Positions 34,993 through 43,996 of a stretch of 64,000 nucleotides of DNA are shown here, piece after piece; positions within the stretch are counted from its first letter, which is position 1; the number at the start of each line of letters is the position of its first letter. Source of the DNA: JAJYRX01 sp041655275 (GTDB lineage Bacteria; Pseudomonadota; Gammaproteobacteria; Burkholderiales; Burkholderiaceae_B). Where the stretch lies: assembly GCA_041655275.1 (NCBI GenBank), contig JBBAFU010000014.1:9417-73416 (forward strand), in the 5' to 3' direction. The notes under the pieces were generated by a model. That model ran no database searches and was not told the origin of the DNA. It was given only the letters and a program-made list of their open reading frames with translations. The position numbers and the translations under genes are program-made.

Positions 34993-36090
34993 ATGTTCAA
35001 ATTCCTGAGGAAGAAGCCGCCATTGCCCGCGCAGTCGCCCGATACTGCAGGCACGACTTCGCCCGCGCAGCCGCGCGACGATGTGCAGGCATCGGCCGTG
35101 CCGCAGGTGCCTGAAACGCCGCCACCGACGCCGCCACCGGCCGAGGCGCCGGCTGCACAGGCCCCGGCTTCATGGTTTTCGCGTCTGCGAAAGGGGCTTT
35201 CGCGCACGGGTCAGAGCATTGGCAGCCTGTTTGTCGATGTCCAGCTTGATGAAGACCTCTATGAGGAGCTGGAAACAGCCCTCATCATGGCGGATGCCGG
35301 CATGGAAGCCACAGAGAGCCTGCTGTCGGCACTGCGTGCGCGCGTGCGCAAGGAGCGCCTCACGACGGCCGGGCAGGCGCGCGTGGCGCTGCGCGAGTTG
35401 CTGGCCGACCACCTCCGTGTGCTCGAGAAGCCGTTTCCCATCGACCAGGCCAAGCCGCTGGTGATGATGATTGCCGGCGTCAACGGGGCCGGCAAGACGA
35501 CATCCATCGGCAAGCTGGCGCATGCTTTCCAGCAACAGGGCAAGCAGGTGCTGCTGGCAGCCGGGGATACCTTCCGTGCGGCGGCGCGCGAGCAGCTCAT
35601 GGCCTGGGGCGAGCGCAATGGTGTCACCGTCATCGCCCAGGAGGGCGGAGATCCGGCGGCGGTGGCGTTTGACGCGGTGAATGCCGGGCGCGCGCGCGGG
35701 GTGGATGTGGTCATGGTCGACACGGCGGGGCGCCTGCCGACCCAGCTGCACCTGATGGATGAATTGAGGAAGATCCGGCGCGTCATCACCAAGGCGGATG
35801 GTGATGCACCGCATGAGGTCATCCTGGTGGTGGATGGCAACTCGGGCCAGAATGTGCTGGCGCAGATCCGCGCCTTCGATGCAGCGGTCGCGCTCACCGG
35901 TCTGGTGGTGACCAAGCTCGATGGCACGGCAAAGGGGGGCACACTGGCTGCGGTGGCGGCGGGCAGTCAGGGCGTGCGTCCGGTGCCGGTCTACTGGATA
36001 GGCGTGGGCGAAGGTCTGCATGACCTGCAGTCTTTTGTGGCAGACGAGTTTGCCGCTGCACTGCTGGGTGATCAGGAAGCCGGTGCCTGA
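34993..36090 (+). CDS. ftsY: Signal recognition particle receptor
   Basis: A 365-residue SRP GTPase that docks ribosome-nascent chain complexes at the membrane. A Pro/Ala-rich variable A domain (about residues 1-55) precedes the N domain and G domain. Nucleotide motifs are GVNGAGKTTSIGKLA, DTFRAAAREQL, VDTAGRLPTQ, TKLDGTAKGG and IGVGEGLHDLQSF. The A domain is proline-rich rather than the more usual acidic type. The ATG at 34993 opens MFKFLRKKP. Its 3' end overlaps the opposite-strand IclR gene by 19 bases. Confidence 0.96.
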   Translation: MFKFLRKKPPLPAQSPDTAGTTSPAQPRDDVQASAVPQVPETPPPTPPPAEAPAAQAPASWFSRLRKGLSRTGQSIGSLFVDVQLDEDLYEELETALIMADAGMEATESLLSALRARVRKERLTTAGQARVALRELLADHLRVLEKPFPIDQAKPLVMMIAGVNGAGKTTSIGKLAHAFQQQGKQVLLAAGDTFRAAAREQLMAWGERNGVTVIAQEGGDPAAVAFDAVNAGRARGVDVVMVDTAGRLPTQLHLMDELRKIRRVITKADGDAPHEVILVVDGNSGQNVLAQIRAFDAAVALTGLVVTKLDGTAKGGTLAAVAAGSQGVRPVPVYWIGVGEGLHDLQSFVADEFAAALLGDQEAGA

Positions 36091-36896
36091 TTGCGGTGGC
36101 CCAGCAGCGCCGAGAGTGCGTCTGCGCACGCCCGCAGGGCCTGTGCGGGAGCGCCGCCGGGATCGGCATCGAGCAGATGGCCGGGTCCCGCGCCGGTCAG
36201 CGCCATGCACAGGCTGCCGGTGTGGTCGAACACCGGTACCGAGACAACATTCATGCCTGGCAAGGGGCTGTCCAGCGCATGGGCCAGGCCCTGCCTGCGG
36301 ATATTCTGCAAGCGCTCGGACAGCGATCCGGGATCGGTGTGCAGGGGCTTGAAGCTCGTCATTACAGAAGCGTCGCCGGTCTCGCGCTCGATATAATGGC
36401 GCGCCATCTGCTCGGGCAGCCAGGCGGCAAAGACATGGCCGGTGGCCGAATGCACCATGGATACCACGGTGCCCACGCGAATATTGATATGCACCGGATA
36501 CGGGGCACTGGTAATGTGGATGATGGTGGGGCCGTGCGAGCCCAGCACGGCTATAGCCATGCTGTGTCCCAGCCGGTTCGAAAGTCTTTCGACCAGAGGC
36601 AGGGCGGTACTGACGGTATCGAGTCGCTGCATGCTGATCAGGCCCATCTGCAGGGTGAAGGGGCCCAGGTCGTAGTGGCCGGTGCTGCTGCACTGGCGCA
36701 CAAGGCCGACGCGGATGAAGCTGACCAGATAGGGGTGTGCCCTGGCCGGGCTCATGCCGGCGCGTGATGCCAATTCTCCCAGTGCGAGCGGGGTACTGGC
36801 CCCGGCAAGCGCTTTGAGCAGCCGGGCCCCCGTTTCTATGGACTGGATGCCGCGCTGGCCATCACGGGCCGGGCTGGAAGGCGAACTGGGTATCAT
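36072..36896 (-). CDS. IclR family transcriptional regulator
   Basis: A 274-residue repressor/activator with an N-terminal winged helix (GIQSIETGARLLKALAGASTPLALGELASRAGMSPARAHPYLVSFIRVGLV) and a C-terminal effector-binding domain (GHSMAIAVLGSHGPTIIH, SATGHVFAAWLP, HALDSPLPGMNVVSVPVFDHTG). Its target is not obvious. It is divergent from ribBA, and a large inverted repeat lies in between. The ligand is likely a small carboxylate or aromatic acid, by family only. Confidence 0.92.
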   Translation of the reverse strand: MIPSSPSSPARDGQRGIQSIETGARLLKALAGASTPLALGELASRAGMSPARAHPYLVSFIRVGLVRQCSSTGHYDLGPFTLQMGLISMQRLDTVSTALPLVERLSNRLGHSMAIAVLGSHGPTIIHITSAPYPVHINIRVGTVVSMVHSATGHVFAAWLPEQMARHYIERETGDASVMTSFKPLHTDPGSLSERLQNIRRQGLAHALDSPLPGMNVVSVPVFDHTGSLCMALTGAGPGHLLDADPGGAPAQALRACADALSALLGHRNQAPAS

Positions 36897-36911
36897 GACT
36901 GCACCATGAAC

Positions 36912-36976
36912 CCGTCAACCCGGGACACCCGGCGGGGCACCAGCCGGAACACCATCACACAGACTGTCCCGGACGG
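36912..36976. promoter_or_regulatory. Nested inverted repeat between iclR-type gene and ribBA
   Basis: Outer arms CCGGGACA (36920-36927) and TGTCCCGG (36965-36972) are exact complements. They extend across a four-base bulge by CCGT/ACGG (36912-36915 and 36973-36976). Inside lies a second exact stem CCGGC/GCCGG (36929-36947). It does not match the conserved blocks of the FMN riboswitch. It could be an RNA leader structure of ribBA or a regulator-binding palindrome for the divergent IclR protein. Confidence 0.5.
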
Positions 36977-37023
36977 TTAAAATCGAAGCAGATTCCAAGT
37001 GTGAAACAGGGTTTGTCGTTATC

Positions 37024-38201
37024 ATGAATACACCTCAGCACCTGACCGCAGAGCGGTCCCTGGAAAGCGATATTTCTAGCATACCGGAAATTATTGCCGA
37101 ATTGCGGGCCGGACGCATGGTCATCCTCGTCGATGAGGAGGACCGCGAGAACGAAGGCGATCTGGTCATGGCAGCCGAATTCGTCACACCGGAGGCCATC
37201 AACTTCATGGTGACGCATGCACGCGGCCTTGTCTGCCTCACGCTGACCGAAGAGCGTTGCCATCAGCTGGAACTGCCGCTCATGGCCAGCCGCAACGGCA
37301 CGCGTTACGGCACAAACTTCACGATCTCAATCGAGGCGGCCACGGGCGTGGGCACGGGCATTTCAGCGGCGGACAGGGCGCGCACCATACAGGCGGCAGT
37401 GGCGCGCGACGCCCAGCCGTCCGATCTGGTTCAGCCCGGTCATATCTTCCCCGTGCAGGCCGTGCCCGGCGGCGTGCTGGTGCGTGCCGGCCACACCGAG
37501 GCGGGTTGCGACCTCACCGCGCTTGCGGGTCTCACACCTGCGGCTGTCATCTGTGAAATCCTCAAGCCCGATGGCACCATGGCGCGCCTGCCCGACCTGG
37601 TCGGTTTTGCGCGCGAGCATGGCCTGCGCATCGGCACGATTGCCGATCTGATCCAGTATCGCAGCGAGCATGAATCGCTCATTACGCGCCTGGGCGAGCG
37701 GTCCATGCAGACGCCCTGGGGCCGGTTCGATACGGTTGCCTACCGTGATCTGGCGTCGGGCTCCCTGCATCTGGCACTGGTGCACGGCAAGATTTCGCCC
37801 GATACCGAGACACTGGTGCGGGTGCATGAGCCCACCACCATGCTGGACCTGCTGTTCTGTCATGAAAGCGGCCATAGCTGGTGCGTGGGTGCGGCGCTCA
37901 CGGCCATTGCCGCGGCACCGTCAGGCGTGATGGTGATGCTTAACTGCCAGGGTGAGCCCGAGCTCATGGCCGAGCAGCTTACCGCCTGGAGCCAGGCGCC
38001 GGCGGATGCGGAAGATCCGGCGGCACACCATCGCTATGACCTGCGTACCTATGGCATTGGCGCACAAATCCTGCGCGACCTGAACGTCGGTCAGGCCCGT
38101 CTTCTGGCGCGCCCCAGAAAAATGCCCAGCATGGCGGGCTTTTCGCTCACGATTACCGGTTACGATAGTGAACCCCCTTCCACATCTGACGAGGATTTCT
38201 G

Positions 38202-38202
<1 letters not shown>
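37024..38202 (+). CDS. ribBA: 3,4-dihydroxy-2-butanone-4-phosphate synthase with degenerate GTP cyclohydrolase II domain
   Basis: A 392-residue fusion. Residues about 20-220 are a complete RibB (VDEEDRENEGDLVMAAEFVTPEAINFMVTHARGLVCL, GTNFTISIEAATGVGTGISAADRARTI, VRAGHTEAGCDLTALAGL) that converts ribulose 5-phosphate to the four-carbon riboflavin precursor. Residues about 230-380 look like RibA but lack the zinc-binding cysteines of the SECLTGD...RCDCG block (here VHEPTTMLDLLFCHESGHSWC) and the QEGRGIGL block. Only YGIGAQILRDLNV is kept. Cyclohydrolase activity is therefore unlikely, so a separate RibA should exist elsewhere. The gene overlaps ribH by one base and leads the rib/nusB run. Confidence 0.93.
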
Positions 38203-38760
<558 letters not shown>

Positions 38761-38780
<20 letters not shown>

Positions 38781-39297
38781 GGAAAACACCGGCAGGGACG
38801 AGGCCGGTCCGGTTTCTCGCGAGCGGGCAACAGGTGCGCGTCGCCGCGCGCGCGAGTTTGCCCTGCAGGGAATCTATTCCTGGCTGTTGCGCAAGGAGGA
38901 CGGCGGTCGCGAGGCGGGCGACATTGATGCCCATATTCGCTGCAGCGAAGGCTTTGACGATGCGGATTTTGACTGGTATCGCACGCTGTTCAACGGCGTG
39001 ATTCGCGATGCGCCCGACTTGCGCGATGGTTTTCAGCCTTTTCTGAGCCGTAGCCTGGCCGAGCTTTCACCGGTCGAGCATGCCATACTGCTCATCGGCA
39101 GCTACGAGCTGCGCAATCATATCGAGGTGCCTTACCGGGTGGTCATCGACGAGTCCGTCGAGCTGGCCAAGTCCTTCGGCGGCACGGACGGTTTCAAGTT
39201 CGTCAACGGCGTGCTGGATCGCGTGGCGTCCCAGGTGCGCGCCCTGGAGTTCCAGCGGGCGGCACACCGGCGCTCGCGATCGCGCCCGGCGTCGTGA
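38761..39297 (+). CDS. nusB: Transcription antitermination factor NusB
   Basis: A 178-residue all-helical RNA-binding factor of rRNA antitermination complexes. Family stretches are RRAREFALQGIYSWLL near the start and SLAELSPVEHAILLIGSYELRNHIEVPYRVVIDESVELAKSFGGTDGFKFVNGVLDRVA at the end. The start is one of three close ATGs (38761, 38767, 38770) inside the aspartate tract of ribH read in another frame. No Shine-Dalgarno is visible, so translation probably depends on coupling with ribH. The first 25 residues are a low-conservation extension. Confidence 0.93.
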
Positions 39298-40253
39298 CCA
39301 GCGAATTTGCGCTCATCGCCCGGTATTTCGCCCGGCCGGCACCGTCCGGCATGCTGGGGCCGGGCGATGATTGTGCCCTGCTCAGCGTACCTGACGGGCA
39401 TGAGCTGGCTGTGGCCACCGACATGCTGCTCGAAGGGCGGCATTTCCTGCCGGATATCGATCCGGCCGATCTGGCCTACAAGGCATTGGCCGTCAATCTT
39501 TCCGATCTGGCTGCCATGGGCGCGCAGCCTCTGGGCTGCCTGCTCGCCCTCGGCCTGGAGATGGTGGACCCCGACTGGTTGCAGCGGTTTTCCGACAGCC
39601 TGCATGCCCTGGCCGGTGAATCCGGCTGTCCGTTGCTGGGGGGGGACACCACGCGCAGCCTCCAGGGCCGGGTCATCTGCGTCACGGTTCTGGGCCAGGT
39701 GCCGCGCGGACGGGCCTTGCGCCGTGACGCGGCACACCCCGGGGATGATATCTGGATCACAGGTGTGCTGGGGGCGCCGGACATCGCCCTGCGCATGCTT
39801 CAGGGCCGTCTGGCGCGTGACGAGGCCGTGCTCGCTGCGACGCGGCCTCTGCTCGAGCGCCCCGAGCCGCCGCTGGCATTTGCGCCGCAGCTGTGCGGGC
39901 TGGCCCATGCCGCCCTGGATATTTCCGATGGACTGCTGCAGGATCTGGGCCATATCCTCAAGGCCAGCGCCTGTGGTGCGGTGCTCCGCTACCCGCATCT
40001 GCCGGAGCATCCGGCGCTTGCGACGCTGGAGCCGGCGCTGCGCCGGCAGGCCGTGCTCGCGGGCGGCGATGTCTATCAGCTGTGTTTCACCGCGCCCGCC
40101 GCGCATCGCGAACGTCTGGCAGGCCTTGCCGGGGATGCCGGCGTACGGCTCAGCCGGGTGGGGCATATCGTGGCCGAACCCGGGCTGACGGTGCTGGATG
40201 CCGATGACCGGCCCATGACGCTGTCAGCCAGGGGTTTCGATCATTTCCCATGA
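39294..40253 (+). CDS. thiL: Thiamine-monophosphate kinase
   Basis: A 319-residue ATP-dependent kinase that makes thiamine diphosphate. It has the N-terminal SEFALIARYFARP, the metal-binding GPGDDCALL, ATDMLLEGRHFLPDIDPADLAYKALAVNLSDLAAMGAQP, LLGGDTTRS and LDISDGLLQDLGHI. It begins with GTG at 39294, overlapping the nusB stop. Confidence 0.95.
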   Translation: MTSEFALIARYFARPAPSGMLGPGDDCALLSVPDGHELAVATDMLLEGRHFLPDIDPADLAYKALAVNLSDLAAMGAQPLGCLLALGLEMVDPDWLQRFSDSLHALAGESGCPLLGGDTTRSLQGRVICVTVLGQVPRGRALRRDAAHPGDDIWITGVLGAPDIALRMLQGRLARDEAVLAATRPLLERPEPPLAFAPQLCGLAHAALDISDGLLQDLGHILKASACGAVLRYPHLPEHPALATLEPALRRQAVLAGGDVYQLCFTAPAAHRERLAGLAGDAGVRLSRVGHIVAEPGLTVLDADDRPMTLSARGFDHFP

Positions 40254-40753
40254 CGGCCGTTGTCCAGCCTGATCTGGCCTGGATGCTGCGCCGTCCGGTG
40301 CGTGTGCTGGCCCTGGGGCTTGGCAGCGGCCTGCTGCGTCCGGCACCCGGCACCTGGGGCACCCTGGCCGGCTGGCTGCTGTGGTTGGTGCTCATCCAGC
40401 CGCTGGGTCTGGGCACGGGCGGCATGATCATCCTGCTGGCGTTCGCCTTTCTGGCGGGCTGCTGGATTTGTGCACAGGCGGGCCGCGACCTTGGCGTGGC
40501 CGATCACGGCAGTATCGTCTGGGACGAGATCGTGGCCATCTGGCTGGTGCTGTGGCTGGGCCCGGCAAGCCCGGCCGGCCAGCTGGCCGGCTTTCTGGCA
40601 TTTCGCCTGTTCGACATCATGAAGCCGTTTCCCATACGGCTGTTCGATCGCCGGCTGAAGAATGGTTTTGGTGTGATGTGGGATGATGCGCTGGCCGCAG
40701 GATATGCAGTATTGCTCGTCAACCTGCTGGTGCGCACAGGCTTTGTGGCCTGA
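40250..40753 (+). CDS. pgpA: Phosphatidylglycerophosphatase A
   Basis: A 167-residue inner-membrane phosphatase of phosphatidylglycerol synthesis. It has GLGSGLLRPAPGTWGTLAGWLLWL, the acidic DHGSIVWDEIVAIWL site and FRLFDIMKPFPIRLFDRRLKNGFGVMWDDALAA. About three membrane helices are visible. Its ATG overlaps the thiL stop (ATGA). Confidence 0.95.
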   Translation: MTAVVQPDLAWMLRRPVRVLALGLGSGLLRPAPGTWGTLAGWLLWLVLIQPLGLGTGGMIILLAFAFLAGCWICAQAGRDLGVADHGSIVWDEIVAIWLVLWLGPASPAGQLAGFLAFRLFDIMKPFPIRLFDRRLKNGFGVMWDDALAAGYAVLLVNLLVRTGFVA

Positions 40754-40767
40754 GTTAACATGCGTTC

Positions 40768-41322
40768 ATGGGCAAGGTTCTGAATCTCGAGCTGGACAAG
40801 GTGTGGCAGCAATCGCGGCTGGCGGCCGATCGGCTGGGACATGCGCTGATCGAGCGGGGCTGGCTGTTCGCCTGCGCAGAATCCTGCACGGGCGGCCTGC
40901 TTGCCGCGGCGATGACCAGCCAGCCCGGCAGCAGCGCCTGGTATGACCGCGGTGTGGTGACCTACAGCAATGAGGCCAAGCGCCAGCTGTTGCGCGTCAA
41001 CGCCGAGACACTGGAGCGTTTTGGCGCAGTCAGCGAGGAAACCGCAATGGAAATGGCGGGCGGCACGCTTGTGCTGGCGCCCGCCGCGCAACTCTCCCTT
41101 GCCACTACCGGCATCGCCGGTCCCGGCGGTGGCGTTCCCGGCAAGCCGGTGGGCATGGTGTGTTTCGGTCTGGGTCAGCGTACGGCGGACGGAGTGGTCA
41201 CACGCGCATTCACCCGCGTGTTCGAAGGCAATCGTGATCTGGTGCGCCATCAGGCCGTGCTGCACGCCCTGAGCATGGCGCTCGACATGCTGACGGCACC
41301 CGCTGCCGGTCCGGGCGCGTGA
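40768..41322 (+). CDS. pncC: Nicotinamide-nucleotide amidase (CinA C-terminal domain type)
   Basis: A 184-residue stand-alone CinA C-terminal domain that deamidates NMN for pyridine nucleotide recycling. The active-site serine block is FACAESCTGGLLAAAMTSQPGSSAWYDRGVVTYSNEAKRQLL, followed by GAVSEETAMEMAGG and TTGIAGPGGGVPGKPVGMV. It lies 14 bases after pgpA and its stop overlaps the next start. Confidence 0.93.
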   Translation: MGKVLNLELDKVWQQSRLAADRLGHALIERGWLFACAESCTGGLLAAAMTSQPGSSAWYDRGVVTYSNEAKRQLLRVNAETLERFGAVSEETAMEMAGGTLVLAPAAQLSLATTGIAGPGGGVPGKPVGMVCFGLGQRTADGVVTRAFTRVFEGNRDLVRHQAVLHALSMALDMLTAPAAGPGA

Positions 41323-41720
41323 TGGACAGGCTCAGGCTCGACAAATGGCTGTGGGCGGCGCGTTTCTACAAGACGCGCAGCCTGGCCGCACGTGAAATCG
41401 TGAACGGACGGGTCACGGTCAATGGGCAGCCAGCCAAGGCATCGCGCGAGCTGGTCGTGGGCGACGAGGTGCGCGTGCGCCGGCAGGCGCTCGTCATGGT
41501 GGTGCAGGTGCGCGGTCTGAGTGCCGTGCGCGGGCCGGCGCCGGTGGCGCAACAGCTCTATGAGGAAACGGCGGAAAGCATCGCCGCGCGCGAGCGTGCA
41601 GCCGAACTGCGGCGCCTGTCGCCGGAGCCCGCCCATGCCTTGCGCGAAGGCCGGCCCACCAAGCGTGAGCGTCGCCGGCTGGAGGCGTTTCGGGACGGCT
41701 CGGGGCACAGCGGGGATTAG
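41322..41720 (+). CDS. hslR: Heat-shock protein 15 homologue (S4 RNA-binding domain)
   Basis: A 132-residue ribosome-associated S4-domain protein (RLDKWLWAARFYKTRSLAAREIVNGRVTVNGQPAKASRELVVGDEVRVRR) with a basic C-terminal tail (RPTKRERRRLEAFRDG). Hsp15 rescues stalled 50S-tRNA complexes after heat shock in E. coli. It overlaps the pncC stop (ATGA at 41322; a GTG at 41319 is also in frame). Its place just upstream of groESL fits a stress role. Confidence 0.9.
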   Translation: MDRLRLDKWLWAARFYKTRSLAAREIVNGRVTVNGQPAKASRELVVGDEVRVRRQALVMVVQVRGLSAVRGPAPVAQQLYEETAESIAARERAAELRRLSPEPAHALREGRPTKRERRRLEAFRDGSGHSGD

Positions 41721-41765
41721 TGCGCTGTGGATTGCCGGATCAATGTAACGGAATTGTATCCAGCC

Positions 41766-41794
41766 CTTGAACTCCTGTACTTCATCCCTATAAT
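41766..41794 (+). promoter_or_regulatory. groESL promoter (sigma-70 with overlapping sigma-32-like elements)
   Basis: TTGAAC (41767-41772) and TATAAT (41789-41794) are 16 bases apart. The same bases fit a heat-shock sigma-32 pattern, CTTGAA then CCCTATAAT with a 14-base spacer. The CIRCE operator starts at the last base of the -10, so HrcA binding would block initiation. Confidence 0.75.
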
Positions 41795-41820
41795 CAGCAC
41801 TCGAGGCGAGAGAGTGCCAA
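41794..41820 (+). promoter_or_regulatory. CIRCE operator (HrcA repressor site)
   Basis: TCAGCACTC, nine bases, GAGTGCCAA. This matches the CIRCE consensus TTAGCACTC-N9-GAGTGCTAA at 16 of 18 arm positions with exact spacing. It lies 64 bases before groES, so groESL is predicted to be under dual HrcA repression and heat-shock sigma control. Confidence 0.9.
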
Positions 41821-41883
41821 CATTCTCTGCGTCTTTCTTTCAACCCAACGATTGATTCATATTCACAGAACAGGAGTTTCTCC

Positions 41884-42171
41884 ATGGCACTGCGTCCTTT
41901 GCACGATCGTGTGATCGTCAAGCGTCTGGACAACGAGCGCACTACTGCCTCGGGCATCGTGATCCCTGACAGCGCCGCCGAAAAGCCCGATCAGGGCGAG
42001 GTTGTGGCGGTTGGTCCCGGCAAGAAGACGGAAGACGGCAAGATTCTTCCCGTCGATCTGAAGGTTGGCGACAAGGTGCTCTTCGGCAAGTATTCGGGCC
42101 AGACCGTCAAGGTTGATGGTGAAGAGCTGCTGGTCATCCGCGAGGAAGAGATCCTCGCCGTCGTCCAGTAA
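41884..42171 (+). CDS. groES: Co-chaperonin GroES
   Basis: A 95-residue co-chaperonin forming the heptameric lid of GroEL. It has LRPLHDRVIVKRLDNERTTASGIVIPDSAAEKPDQGEVVAVGPGK with the mobile loop region, and KVGDKVLFGKYSGQTVKVDGEELLVIREEEILAVVQ. AGGAG lies before the ATG. The first gene of groES-groEL. Confidence 0.98.
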   Translation: MALRPLHDRVIVKRLDNERTTASGIVIPDSAAEKPDQGEVVAVGPGKKTEDGKILPVDLKVGDKVLFGKYSGQTVKVDGEELLVIREEEILAVVQ

Positions 42172-42201
42172 TCCCATACGCAACGAACAAGGAAATCTAT
42201 A

Positions 42202-43848
42202 ATGCCTGCCAAGAAAGTATTATTCGGTGACGACGCCCGCACGCGGATCGTTCGCGGGGTCAACACTCTGGCCAATGCCGTCAAGACCACCCTGGGCCCC
42301 AAGGGCCGCAATGTGGTTCTGGATCGCTCCTTCGGCGCCCCCACCGTCACCAAGGACGGGGTTTCGGTCGCCAAGGAAATTGAACTCAAGGACAAGTTCG
42401 AGAACATCGGCGCCCAGCTGGTGAAGGAAGTCGCCTCCAAGACTTCCGACACGGCGGGTGACGGTACCACCACCGCCACCGTGCTGGCGCAGTCCATCGT
42501 CGAGGAAGGTCTGAAGTACGTGGCTGCCGGCATCAACCCGATGGATCTCAAGCGCGGTATCGACAAGGCGGTTGCCGCCACGGTCGAAGAGCTGCGCAAG
42601 CTGTCCAAGCCCTGCACCACAAGCAAGGAAATCGCCCAGGTCGGCGCCATTTCCGCCAATGCGGATGCCGCCATCGGTGACATCATCGCCAAGGCCATGG
42701 ACAAGGTCGGCAAGGAAGGCGTGATCACGGTCGAGGATGGCAAGTCGCTCGACAACGAGCTGGATGTGGTCGAAGGCATGCAGTTCGATCGCGGCTACCT
42801 GTCTCCCTACTTCATCAACAATCCCGATCGTCAGGTCGCGATGCTGGATGATCCCTATGTGCTGATCTACGACAAGAAGATCAGCAACATCCGCGATCTG
42901 CTGCCCATCCTGGAGCATGTGGCCAAGACCAGCCGCCCCCTGCTGATCATCGCCGAGGACGTCGAAGGCGAGGCCCTGGCCACGCTGGTGGTGAACAACA
43001 TTCGCGGCATCCTCAAGACCACGGCCGTGAAGGCGCCCGGCTTCGGTGATCGCCGCAAGGCCATGCTCGAGGACATTGCCATCCTGACCGGCGGTATCGT
43101 CATCTCGGAAGAGACCGGCATGTCGCTCGAAGGCGCAACGCTGGACAACCTGGGCCAGGCCAAGCGCATCGAGGTCGCCAAGGAAGACACCACCATCATC
43201 GACGGTGCAGGCGATGTCAAGTCCATCGAGGCACGCGTCAAGCAGATCCGCGTTCAGGTCGAGGAAGCCACTTCCGACTACGACCGCGAGAAGCTGCAGG
43301 AGCGTGTCGCCAAGCTGGCCGGCGGTGTTGCCGTCATCCGTGTGGGTGCGGCGACCGAGGTCGAGATGAAAGAGAAGAAGGCCCGTGTCGAAGACGCGCT
43401 GCACGCCACGCGTGCCGCCGTCGAGGAAGGCATTGTGCCGGGTGGCGGCGTTGCCCTCATCCGTGCCAAGGCTGCTGTTGCCAACATCACCGGCGACAAC
43501 ATGGACCAGGATGCCGGCATCAAGCTGGTGCTGCGTGCCATTGAGTCGCCGCTGCGCACCATTGTGGCCAACGCAGGCGAAGAGCCCAGCGTTGTGGTCA
43601 ACAAGGTCGCGTCCGGTGAAGGCAATTACGGCTACAATGCCGCTTCCGACGAGTACGGTGATCTCGTCGAGCAGGGTGTGCTCGATCCGACCAAGGTGAC
43701 GCGCACGGCGCTGCAGAATGCCGCGTCCATCGCAAGCCTGCTGCTGACCACGGAAGTGGGCGTGGCCGAGCTTGAGGAAGATAAGCCGGCAGCACCCATG
43801 CCCGACATGGGCGGCATGGGCGGTATGGGTGGCATGGGCGGTTTCTAA
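42202..43848 (+). CDS. groEL: Chaperonin GroEL
   Basis: A 548-residue 60 kDa chaperonin subunit. It has the ATP site TLGPKGRNVVLDRSFGAPTVTKDGVSVAKEI and DTAGDGTTTATVLAQSIV, and the C-terminal GGMGGMGGMGGF repeat tail. Length is standard. It follows groES after 30 bases. A large hairpin lies just after the stop. Confidence 0.98.
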   Translation: MPAKKVLFGDDARTRIVRGVNTLANAVKTTLGPKGRNVVLDRSFGAPTVTKDGVSVAKEIELKDKFENIGAQLVKEVASKTSDTAGDGTTTATVLAQSIVEEGLKYVAAGINPMDLKRGIDKAVAATVEELRKLSKPCTTSKEIAQVGAISANADAAIGDIIAKAMDKVGKEGVITVEDGKSLDNELDVVEGMQFDRGYLSPYFINNPDRQVAMLDDPYVLIYDKKISNIRDLLPILEHVAKTSRPLLIIAEDVEGEALATLVVNNIRGILKTTAVKAPGFGDRRKAMLEDIAILTGGIVISEETGMSLEGATLDNLGQAKRIEVAKEDTTIIDGAGDVKSIEARVKQIRVQVEEATSDYDREKLQERVAKLAGGVAVIRVGAATEVEMKEKKARVEDALHATRAAVEEGIVPGGGVALIRAKAAVANITGDNMDQDAGIKLVLRAIESPLRTIVANAGEEPSVVVNKVASGEGNYGYNAASDEYGDLVEQGVLDPTKVTRTALQNAASIASLLLTTEVGVAELEEDKPAAPMPDMGGMGGMGGMGGF

Positions 43849-43866
43849 CGCCCCTTCATTGCCATC

Positions 43867-43910
43867 TGCGGTGGCCCGTCCCGGCCGGTTCTTTCTGGGC
43901 GGCCACCGCA
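43867..43910 (+). terminator. Large hairpin after groEL, possible terminator
   Basis: TGCGGTGGCC (43867-43876) pairs exactly with GGCCACCGCA (43901-43910) across a 24-base loop. It begins 18 bases after the groEL stop. It lacks a T-run, so it may stabilise the mRNA end or work with Rho. Confidence 0.5.
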
Positions 43911-43996
43911 TTACCTGGCCTTCGTCAGCCTGGCTGCGAAGGCTTTTTCAATGGTTTTCCCGATCGGATTCGCCGGTCGACAAGGTGAAGACATCT

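Noticed and set aside
36560..36590. GGTTCGAAA-like T-loop suggesting a tRNA
   Set aside because: It is inside the IclR coding sequence and no cloverleaf can be formed around it.
36897..37023. FMN riboswitch upstream of ribBA
   Set aside because: The conserved RFN blocks are not found; only an unrelated nested inverted repeat is present.
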